Source: Selenomonadaceae bacterium | Lineage (GTDB): Bacteria > Bacillota > Negativicutes > Selenomonadales > Selenomonadaceae | NCBI GenBank assembly: GCA_017518105.1 | Contig: JAFWWC010000022.1 | Span: 1 to 64,000 of the forward strand | Reading direction: 5' to 3' | Length of the DNA: 64,000 bases | Shown here: piece after piece, positions 1 to 6,921 of the stretch | Numbering within the stretch: the stretch's first letter is position 1 | Layout: every line of letters starts with the position of its first letter | Translations under genes and position numbers: made by a program | Notes under the pieces: model-generated | Told to the model about the DNA's origin: nothing | Database searches by the model: none | The model's input: the letters and a program-made list of their open reading frames with translations, nothing else

Positions 1-120
1 CACCGCATTGACCAATTCGCGCTTTTCCCATTTGCGTTTTCGCATGTTGACGAACAAAGGCGCAATCACTTCCCATTGTTCATCCGTTAAATCTGTTTCG
101 TATTTTTTCTCATAATACAC
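1..120 (-). mobile_element. IS5-type transposase, 5' end only (cut by window edge)
   Basis: Read leftward from a GTG at 118-120, the first 40 codons give a transposase N-terminus with the signature TDLTDEQWEVIAPLF, the usual opening of IS5-group (DUF4096) transposases. The rest lies beyond the left edge, so whether the element is complete cannot be told. The bases just outside the start (about 121-158) would be the IS end, but no second end is in the window to confirm an inverted repeat. Confidence 0.8.
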
Positions 121-158
121 TTACTATATCACTTTTTACCCTTTATGAACACCTGTTC

Positions 159-348
159 TTAGACTTTACCTTTAAGCCAGCGTTCGACTTGCACGGCTTC
201 TTGAGTCGCCTCTGCGCCATGAATCGCAAGTCCGTCCATAACTTCAGCCTTCGGGCAATTTTTTTATGTATTTGACACTTGAACCCAAGCCGCTACCTTC
301 ATGCGTCGCGAACGTGGAAACTTTGCCCCGCCCGCAATTTTTCAAATA
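159..348 (-). pseudogene. flavodoxin C-terminal remnant, frameshifted
   Basis: Two adjacent frames together encode the last third of a flavodoxin like the intact one at 1263-1895. One frame gives STFATHEGSGLGSS, the FMN-binding loop seen as CTHGGSGLAGT in the intact copy. After a frameshift near 257 the other gives CPKAEVMDGLAIHG and ends WLKGKV-stop. No start or N-terminal half remains; the upstream hydrolase gene ends at 352. This is a decayed paralogue, not an expressed gene. Confidence 0.75.
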
Positions 349-351
349 CGT

Positions 352-1248
352 TCATTTGTCCAGACCTTTCGATTTCAACCAGGCGAGTGCCAGCTTCATA
401 ATCTCTTCGTTGTTCTGTTCTTGCATAAGAAAATGCGAATTTCCTTTGATTCCGATTTTCGGCAAGTGTACAAGTGTTGCGTCGCCGCCATGTCGGTTGA
501 TTGCCGCGACAAATTGCTCAGCCATAGCGAATTCGGTGCCCCATACCTTATTCGTGCGGATAGCTGTGCGCCAGCCGATAGTACCGCCCATGCTGTGTGT
601 AATTAAAATCGCGCCGTCTTTTTGCTGATTGACCAACTCGGCAAGAACTTCGGCGTTCAAATCATTATCCAAAGGATCGGAGCAAATCGTCCAACTCTGC
701 TGAAATGCTTGATAATTTTTTTCGCCTTCAGGGAACTGCGCATTGGGAACGGGATTGCCCGTCGCGTCGTAATGACCTATACGAGACAGCACATAAAGAG
801 TCTTATCGCCGTACATTGGATTGCTTGCCCAAGGTGTATCGGGTGTTACTGCTTCTGTGGAGAGATTAGCCTCGCCGCTTCTGGGCTGGTCAATCAAATA
901 AACCGAATAGCCGGCACGCACGAACATGGTATTAAAGCCTTCTCGACCATCGGGTCCGGATTCCCAAGTGCGTTTCGACTGTGCGCCGCCGTGCTGAAAA
1001 ATCAGCGGCAACTTTTTAGCTTTGACGGGAATTTGATATTCTACATAAGCAAAATCACCGTAAGCTCGTTGCCCGTCCTCCGCCACGAAGTTTTCTTGCG
1101 AAAATTTTCCGGGACGTTCTTTATATGTGCCGCCCACAGTGAAGGAGCCTTGCTCTTGAATCACAATAGGCTTTGCCGCGTCAACTATGCTGAACGAACC
1201 GAGCGCAATCAATCCTGCCGCTAGTCCTGCCAATAACTTTTTCTTCAT
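352..1248 (-). CDS. secreted alpha/beta-fold hydrolase, probably internally shortened
   Basis: A 298-residue protein with an N-terminal signal peptide (MKKKLLAGLAAGLIALGSF, cleavage after VDA). It shows an alpha/beta hydrolase pattern: oxyanion region FQHGGAQSKRTW, DQPRSG, and nucleophile elbow THSMGG near residue 218. The C-terminal GNSHF would carry the catalytic His. From memory of the family, about 50 residues carrying the acidic triad member and the following loop normally lie between the helix after the elbow (RTAIRTNK) and the segment AEQFVAAINRHGG. Here the two are nearly joined, suggesting an in-frame deletion. The start has GGAG 9 nt upstream. It sits 14 nt downstream of a flavodoxin lipoprotein gene on the same strand. 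Substrate unknown; it may be inactive. Confidence 0.75.
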   Translation of the reverse strand: MKKKLLAGLAAGLIALGSFSIVDAAKPIVIQEQGSFTVGGTYKERPGKFSQENFVAEDGQRAYGDFAYVEYQIPVKAKKLPLIFQHGGAQSKRTWESGPDGREGFNTMFVRAGYSVYLIDQPRSGEANLSTEAVTPDTPWASNPMYGDKTLYVLSRIGHYDATGNPVPNAQFPEGEKNYQAFQQSWTICSDPLDNDLNAEVLAELVNQQKDGAILITHSMGGTIGWRTAIRTNKVWGTEFAMAEQFVAAINRHGGDATLVHLPKIGIKGNSHFLMQEQNNEEIMKLALAWLKSKGLDK

Positions 1249-1262
1249 CTATGTCGCTCCAA

Positions 1263-1895
1263 TCAATAGCCCAAACCTTTCAACCAAGCGTCAACGTCTT
1301 TTTGGACGGTCGGAAAATCATTTTGCGCGTCCTTCCCGACGACTGCTAAGCCCGACAAAATTTTTGCGTTCGGGCAAACGTCAGCAATCTCTCGTTCAGT
1401 TCCGGCAAGCCCACTACCGCCATGCGTACAAAACGGGATAATCGTCTTGTCGCTCAAGTCGTTGGTTTCAAGGAATGTCATCACCACTCGCGGCAACGCC
1501 GACCACCAAATCGGATAACCAAGAATAATCGTATCGTACTGCGCAAGGTTATCGATATTTTTCGCAAGCGCAGGTCGTGCGTTTGATTCAAGTTCACGCT
1601 TGGCAAGTTCCGTGCAAGCTTCGTACTCATCGGGATAAGGCGTCGCGGGTTTAATCTCGAACATATCCGCGACAGTTTTTTGCGCAATGTACTCAGCGAC
1701 AATGGCGGTGTTGCCCTTCGTGATTTTGCCAACGTTATATTCCTCACCCGTGCGCGAAAAGTACACGACCAAAATTTTTTTGTCGGACGTTTGAACTTTA
1801 GCAACTTTGGCAGGTTCAGCGGAACTTTTTTCTTCAGACCCGCCGCAACCGCTTACCGTCAGAATCATCATCAGGAGTAAAAAAATTTTCTTCAT
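1263..1895 (-). CDS. flavodoxin-like lipoprotein
   Basis: A 210-residue flavodoxin-fold protein exported as a lipoprotein: the N-terminus ends in the lipobox TVSGC, followed by a linker rich in Ser, Glu and Ala. The fold begins with ILVVYFSRTGEEYNVG (phosphate loop) and includes LGYPIWWSALPR and CTHGGSGL, typical of flavodoxin_4 proteins that bind FMN. It probably carries electrons to an exported oxidoreductase; the partner is not obvious. Its ATG overlaps the stop of the aldo/keto reductase pseudogene (TGATG), so the two were once co-transcribed. A ribosome site GGGAG precedes the start. Confidence 0.85.
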   Translation of the reverse strand: MKKIFLLLMMILTVSGCGGSEEKSSAEPAKVAKVQTSDKKILVVYFSRTGEEYNVGKITKGNTAIVAEYIAQKTVADMFEIKPATPYPDEYEACTELAKRELESNARPALAKNIDNLAQYDTIILGYPIWWSALPRVVMTFLETNDLSDKTIIPFCTHGGSGLAGTEREIADVCPNAKILSGLAVVGKDAQNDFPTVQKDVDAWLKGLGY

Positions 1896-2701
1896 CAGAA
1901 TGCTCCCGTTTTGATGTGCGGCACGTACGGTGCCTCAAGCCGCGTAATCGTTCCAACGTCAAGCTTGATGTCGAGCGCGGAGACTGCCTCTTCGATATGC
2001 TTAACCGAAGTCGTCCCGACAATCGGCGCGGTGATGAACGGTTTGCTAAACATCCACGCCAACGACGTTTGCGCCATTGAGTAACCAATTTCCTTTGCGA
2101 CCTGCTCCAGGTTATCGACAACGACTTTATCAACGTCATCAGTTTTGCTCCAAACCATCGGCGACACTTCGTCAATCGCATTGCGAGCGGTATTAGTGCC
2201 CCAAGGGTGCGCACAACGTCCGCCCGCCAACGGACTCCACGGTACTACCGCCATTTTCCTATCCATACACAGCGGCATTATTTCGCGTTCTTCTTCACGA
2301 TAAATCAAATTATACTGCGGTTGAAGCGACACGAACTTTGTCCAGCCGTGACGCTCTGCGATGTTCTGCAGTCGTTCCAGTTGCCAAGCGAAAATTGTCG
2401 ACGCGCCGATATAACGCGCCTTGCCGGACTTAACCACGTCGTGCAAGGCTTCGAACGGGTCGAGGCGGTGAATCTGATACACGTCGACATAATCAAGTTG
2501 CAGACACTTCAAGCTGTGGTCAATCTACGCTATGACGTTCTTACGGGACGTGCCGCCGCCGTTCGATCGTTCTGGATGCATTTCAAAATTCACCTTTGTA
2601 GACACGACAATTTCATCACGGTCAAGCCCGAAGTCTTTGATGTAGCGACCGGTGATTTCTTAGCTCGTGCCCATTTGGTAAACGCTCGCCGTGTCAAAAC
2701 A
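1895..2701 (-). pseudogene. aldo/keto reductase pseudogene (two in-frame stops, 5' end lost)
   Basis: One continuous frame encodes most of an NADPH-dependent aldo/keto reductase: FDTASVYQMGTS, STKVNFEMHPERSNGG, DYVDVYQIHRLDP, GASTIFAWQ, WSPLAGG and PIVGTTSVKHIEEA. It is interrupted by TAA at 2660-2662 and TAG at 2525-2527, which are exactly 45 codons apart, so there is no frameshift between them. The first 40 or so residues of the family, with the catalytic Asp region, are absent. The reading frame instead abuts the first 30 codons of a phosphonopyruvate decarboxylase at about 2702. The longest open piece (1895-2512) lacks the active-site Tyr and is unlikely to work. Confidence 0.85.
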
Positions 2702-2790
2702 AGATAGTCACAAAGCGGACTCAGAAAAGAATCAGGTACGCCAACATAAAACTCTGAATGAATCACATTTATAAAGTCCTCAACATTCAT
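2702..2790 (-). pseudogene. phosphonopyruvate decarboxylase, 5' fragment
   Basis: Thirty codons starting at an ATG (2790) that overlaps the stop of the upstream cytidylyltransferase gene (ATGA). The product FYVGVPDSFLSPLCDYL matches the N-terminus of the intact aepY in this window (FYSGVPDSLLKPFCNFI). The similarity stops at about 2702, where aldo/keto reductase codons begin. This is a deletion or recombination junction that ends the phosphonate operon. The ATGA coupling shows that a second aepY was originally the last gene of the operon. Confidence 0.85.
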
Positions 2791-3227
2791 TTAGAGCCTC
2801 CGCGCAATTTGTTTTTAAGTTCTGATGAAGAAATTCCCTGAGTGTATTCTGGCTCTACAATCTTGCCGCCCCACTCTGCCAAAATCGCAATAGCTTTTTC
2901 ACGGACAATTGCTAGAGGTCCTTTGCGCCAATCTGTGCCGTGTACCATATAATCTGGTTTTAGTCGGCGCAAATTTTCTTCGTAATCTTTAGTGTATTGA
3001 GGAATGACGTTATCAACGCCCTTAATATTTTCTACGACAATTTTCCGCATATCGTAATTCATATAAGGTGGCGATTTATAACTGCAAATTGCCTCGTCGG
3101 TAAAAAGCCCGACTGTGACTTTGCCAAGTGAAGCGGCTATTTTTATTATGTTGATGTGTCCTGGATGAATTAAATCTGCCGCCATTGGCACATATACCTT
3201 TTTATTTTCCGTGTCAGACATTTTCAT
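2787..3227 (-). CDS. cytidylyltransferase-like protein of the phosphonate cluster
   Basis: A 146-residue nucleotidyltransferase of the HxGH superfamily, with the signature LIHPGHINI near the N-terminus and a HGTDWRKGP segment. It is closely similar to the first 130 residues of the PEP mutase fusion in the same operon (IIHEGHLNI, HGDRWNTGP). In phosphonate pathways such enzymes activate the phosphonate head group with CTP (PntC-like), making a CMP-phosphonate for transfer to a glycan or lipid. That role is inferred from neighbours. The start chosen is the ATG at 3227, six bases after GGAG; a longer TTG reading frame begins at 3239. It overlaps the radical SAM gene and is coupled to the truncated aepY. 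Confidence 0.8.
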   Translation of the reverse strand: MKMSDTENKKVYVPMAADLIHPGHINIIKIAASLGKVTVGLFTDEAICSYKSPPYMNYDMRKIVVENIKGVDNVIPQYTKDYEENLRRLKPDYMVHGTDWRKGPLAIVREKAIAILAEWGGKIVEPEYTQGISSSELKNKLRGGSK

Positions 3228-4257
3228 ACCACACTCCAAATTCTTTTAATAAATCTTCGTGTTGTTTAATTCTACGGCGAACTTTTTCATCAGAAAAAAT
3301 ATCTGTGTTTTCAGTGGCATATTGCGGCATAATCGGTCGAGCGGGAAGTTTTTTATGATGAACGCAACCATCGCAAATGGTGCCGTCCAATTTGTCGTCG
3401 ATAAATTTTTGACGAAGCTCTTTCATCTTTGAACCATACCAAGCGTCTTTGAGAGATATTTCATTCAGATTGCCGACAATCAGCATATTCTCAAAATCGG
3501 CATTCTCAACCGAAAGATAACCCTCGTATGTCACGGAGATTGCGTCGAAGGGCAAATTACAACGCCGACGAGTTTCATTGTCAGTGAAACATTTGAGTAA
3601 ATCTTCAATTTCCGGCATGTATCCGCCTTGATTGTAGACGTATTTAAAAACGATTTCATCCGCCAAATTACCAAAGGTTTCAAAATACTTGTCTTTCATG
3701 GACTCGGTGAAACGTGTCAGTATTCCTGTGATGAAAATTTTGTACTTTTTGCCAGTAGTATTTTTGTACTCGTTTAAGTAACGCAGATGTTCAAAAACCT
3801 TATCAAAATCATCTTTGCCATGAATAAACTCGTACATTCTGCGTTCGGGAGCATTGATAGAAAATTTAATGCTATCCAAACCTGCGTCGATAACGGAGCG
3901 AATACGTTCAGGAGTAGCCAAAGAGCCGTTTGAGGTTAAATAGACATAGTCGTAACCAATTTCTTTGGCGCGGCGAATGTAATCCGGCAATTCTTTGACA
4001 AGAAACGGCTCGCCGGTAGCGTAAAAACCGACCTCACGTGTTCCCAAATCGTACGCTTGCTGAAGTATATCGTATAAAAAATTTGTATCGATTTTGCCGA
4101 CTTTGCGTTTCATTTTTTGATGGGCACAAAAAATACAGCTGTGATTACAAGCATTAGAAGTTTCGATTAAAAAATTTGTATACGGAAAGGGGGGCTCTAA
4201 GCAATAAAGGTCGGCTCGATTTGCTTTTTTCAAAGCTACTCGTTCTTGTAAATTCAT
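3214..4257 (-). CDS. radical SAM/SPASM-like protein of the phosphonate cluster
   Basis: A 347-residue radical SAM enzyme. The cluster motif CNHSCIFC (Cys37, 41, 44) is followed by the GE motif in YATGEPFL. The C-terminal third has further cysteines ([18 protein letters not shown]), resembling a SPASM or twitch domain that binds an auxiliary iron-sulfur cluster. It lies between the PEP mutase fusion and the second cytidylyltransferase, so it most likely modifies the phosphonate or the polymer carrying it; the reaction cannot be told. AGGAG precedes the ATG. The stop codon lies inside the start region of the next gene, implying translational coupling. Confidence 0.85.
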   Translation of the reverse strand: MNLQERVALKKANRADLYCLEPPFPYTNFLIETSNACNHSCIFCAHQKMKRKVGKIDTNFLYDILQQAYDLGTREVGFYATGEPFLVKELPDYIRRAKEIGYDYVYLTSNGSLATPERIRSVIDAGLDSIKFSINAPERRMYEFIHGKDDFDKVFEHLRYLNEYKNTTGKKYKIFITGILTRFTESMKDKYFETFGNLADEIVFKYVYNQGGYMPEIEDLLKCFTDNETRRRCNLPFDAISVTYEGYLSVENADFENMLIVGNLNEISLKDAWYGSKMKELRQKFIDDKLDGTICDGCVHHKKLPARPIMPQYATENTDIFSDEKVRRRIKQHEDLLKEFGVWYENV

Positions 4258-4268
4258 GCTACCATCTC

Positions 4269-5594
4269 CTAAAATTCATCAATGAGAGTAAGAACTTCTT
4301 TTATCGGCATGAGTTCGCTGTCAATTTCTTTGGCACGATGACTCATCAAAATGTTTTCAACCACGTGTTGCATTGCTGGAAAAGCAATTCTTGTCAGCTG
4401 ATTGGCATAGATAACAATATTGACTCCGTGCGCCGCGAGTTCGTCTTCTGTAACTTCATTAAAAGTAGTTGGAACTGCAACTAGCGGCGTAATCTTATTT
4501 TGTAATCTGAAGGCATCGCAAAAAGCAAAAATCTCATCGGGCACTTTTTTACGAGAATGAATCATAATGGCGTCCGCGCCTGCCTCTACATAAGCAAAAG
4601 CCCTAATTAATGCATCGTTCAATCCTTTTTCAAGAATCAAGCTTTCAATACGGGCAATAATCATAAAATCATCAGTGAGTAAAACATTTTTAGCGGCGTT
4701 TATTTTTTTGCAAAAATCTTGAATGGGAGCTTGGGTCTGTTCAACTTCGTTGCCGAGCAGAGAATTTCTTTTCAGCCCCATTTTGTCTTCAACGATAACG
4801 GCAGAAATTCCTAGCCTCTCCATCGTCCGAACGTTATACACAAAATGCTCTATTAAGCCACCAGTGTCGCCGTCCATGATTATTGGTTTCGTTGTAACTT
4901 CCATTATGTCTTCAATTGTACGAAAACGTGAAGTCATATCTACCAATTCAATATCCGGCTTACCCTTGTTGAGAGAATCGCAAAGACTGGAAATCCACAT
5001 TGCATCGAACTGATAAAAGCGATTGTCTTTTTCAACGATGGTCTTTTCAACAATTAATCCGGTGAGTCCGCTATGAACCTCCATTGCTTTTATCACTGGC
5101 AGGAACGGGGTGGAGGATACTGGCATGACCAAATTTAGTAATTGTCTAAGTCTCTTACGTCTAAACTCTGGCATCATCAATTTTGCAATAATTCTACGAT
5201 CGCTTTTTATGGCTTCTTGACTAATGGTATAAGGAACTTCAACTAGTTTCCCGCCGTAAGTCTCAAGCAAGTCAATTAATTCTTTTCGAATGTTGTACCA
5301 AGGACCCGTATTCCACCGGTCGCCATGAATTACAAAATCCGGGCGAATTTTTTCAATAACTTTAGAATAAGAGACCTCTTCCTGAACGACAGTTTCGGAA
5401 ACGCCTTCTATTGTAGCAATCATTTCGCGACGTTCCGAAAAAGTTTTCGTTGGAAAGCGATAATAGCTTATCATAGCGGCATCGCTCATTACGCCAGCAA
5501 TCACGCGTCCTAACTTTTTTGCCTCACGGATAATATTTAAGTGCCCTTCGTGAATTATATCCGTACTAAAACATGCGTAAACAATTTTTTCCAT
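4269..5594 (-). CDS. cytidylyltransferase - phosphoenolpyruvate mutase fusion
   Basis: A 441-residue two-domain enzyme. Residues 1-135 are an HxGH nucleotidyltransferase (IIHEGHLNI at 13-21, HGDRW at 90-94). Residues 150-435 are PEP mutase, the enzyme that makes the carbon-phosphorus bond by converting PEP to phosphonopyruvate. The diagnostic motifs are present: MDGDTGG (240-246) for magnesium binding and EDKMGLKRNS (269-278), the EDKxxxxxNS signature that separates the mutase from isocitrate-lyase relatives. Its presence commits this cell to phosphonate synthesis. The mutase equilibrium favours PEP, so it needs the decarboxylase encoded at the head of this operon. GGAGG stands 8 nt before the ATG. 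Confidence 0.95.
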   Translation of the reverse strand: MEKIVYACFSTDIIHEGHLNIIREAKKLGRVIAGVMSDAAMISYYRFPTKTFSERREMIATIEGVSETVVQEEVSYSKVIEKIRPDFVIHGDRWNTGPWYNIRKELIDLLETYGGKLVEVPYTISQEAIKSDRRIIAKLMMPEFRRKRLRQLLNLVMPVSSTPFLPVIKAMEVHSGLTGLIVEKTIVEKDNRFYQFDAMWISSLCDSLNKGKPDIELVDMTSRFRTIEDIMEVTTKPIIMDGDTGGLIEHFVYNVRTMERLGISAVIVEDKMGLKRNSLLGNEVEQTQAPIQDFCKKINAAKNVLLTDDFMIIARIESLILEKGLNDALIRAFAYVEAGADAIMIHSRKKVPDEIFAFCDAFRLQNKITPLVAVPTTFNEVTEDELAAHGVNIVIYANQLTRIAFPAMQHVVENILMSHRAKEIDSELMPIKEVLTLIDEF

Positions 5595-5609
5595 GGCAAG
5601 CCTCCTTTT

Positions 5610-6908
5610 TTATGACGACTGTTTCAAGTGCCGCCCGTTTTCAATTAGATATTTGGCAATGACTTCGCCAGAACGCTTGTAATTGTAAACATTGTTGTCA
5701 CGAAAAGCAATAATTTCTTCCGAAGCTTTTGTTATCAGGGTTTCATGTACAATTTTCGGAAGCTCTTCAATGTTATCTTTTCCCAGCGTATGTCCCAACT
5801 GTCTCAGTTTTTGATTAGTCCATGATTCTCCTAAGTCTGTCAGTTCAAAGTCCGTCATGTTTTCTGAGGGTATTTCGAGTGTGATTATTGGCTTTTGGTA
5901 AAGTAAGATAAAATCTATGCGAATCCCAGACGTGTCCGAAATTAAAATGTTTGCTCGTTGCATTGATTCTGAAGCGTCTATTTCAAAATCCCATTCAACA
6001 TTTTTAAAAGAATCCAACTCGCTTTTTATCTTCTCAAGCAAATCAGGTTCTACCTTGAGCGACTGAGGATGAGGACGAATTATGATATGAAATCTCTCTT
6101 TTGCCAGCAATGAAATAAACCGACTGCCGTATTGATATAAGCAACTCTTCTTGCCCCAAGACGGTGCAATCAAAATCGTTTTGACATCAGAAGATACTTC
6201 GACTCGTTCCGGCGCACAGTTCTTTTTTTCTTCCAACACGTCAAGATAAGGCAATCCCGCTTCATACAGTTCCTTTGGAGGTAAACCGCGTAGATTCTCC
6301 AGCTTACGAATGATTGGTTTTTCAAATTCCCCCACGAGCATAACTGCATCATAATTATCAAGAGAGCCGCGATGATAAGTAGACAAGTCTCCAAAGATAT
6401 GGAAGACATGCACGAGTTTTTTTATAGACTTCGAGCGTGCGATAGGATAGCCTTCAGTGCCAATGTTCGGCGTCGTCGAAATAACGACATCTGCTTTTAG
6501 ATTGCTGATTTTTGCAAAGGCTCGCGTGCCGTTGCCGATATAGCAATTATTCATATTCGGTTCGTCCATCCTCAAGCAAGGGTCGTGAATATCCATGGTG
6601 TAATAGGAAAAAATCGCCTTCTTCTTGAGCAGAGCTTCCACAATCGGGCGGAAGGTGTTCCAATACATTTTTCCCTCGTTGAAAATTACTATGTTGTTTT
6701 GATTCGCCTTCAAAGCCTGTTCGTTTTCGAGTAAATCTTTTTTGCCGATGAGCCTGTAAAAAAGACTCTTCAGCGAGAAAACAACTGCGCCGAAAAAACT
6801 CAACACCATGTAAATTAACGCGTTGCCCGAACCAGGGTCAAGATATGCGCACGCAATCGAGGGCATGAAGAACCACCAAATGAAAATTAAATAAATGAAC
6901 TCCTTCAA
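5610..6908 (-). CDS. CDP-glycerol glycerophosphotransferase-like membrane protein
   Basis: About 432 residues. Two N-terminal hydrophobic segments flank the sequence YLDPGSGN. They are followed by a soluble domain of the TagB/TagF glycerophosphotransferase family: FNEGKMYWNTFRP, HVFHIFGDLSTYHRG, LIAPSWGKKS, IIRPHPQS and the late motif ISDTSGIRIDFILLY. Family members transfer glycerol-phosphate or a similar phospho-group from a CDP-activated donor to a surface polymer. Here the donor could be a CMP-phosphonate, by inference from the two cytidylyltransferases. An ATG at 6932 lies inside the upstream gene. The start chosen is the TTG at 6908, eight bases after AAGGAGG, which leaves a 13-nt gap to the previous stop. 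Confidence 0.8.
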   Translation of the reverse strand: MKEFIYLIFIWWFFMPSIACAYLDPGSGNALIYMVLSFFGAVVFSLKSLFYRLIGKKDLLENEQALKANQNNIVIFNEGKMYWNTFRPIVEALLKKKAIFSYYTMDIHDPCLRMDEPNMNNCYIGNGTRAFAKISNLKADVVISTTPNIGTEGYPIARSKSIKKLVHVFHIFGDLSTYHRGSLDNYDAVMLVGEFEKPIIRKLENLRGLPPKELYEAGLPYLDVLEEKKNCAPERVEVSSDVKTILIAPSWGKKSCLYQYGSRFISLLAKERFHIIIRPHPQSLKVEPDLLEKIKSELDSFKNVEWDFEIDASESMQRANILISDTSGIRIDFILLYQKPIITLEIPSENMTDFELTDLGESWTNQKLRQLGHTLGKDNIEELPKIVHETLITKASEEIIAFRDNNVYNYKRSGEVIAKYLIENGRHLKQSS

Positions 6909-6921
6909 GGCGACAGCCTCC

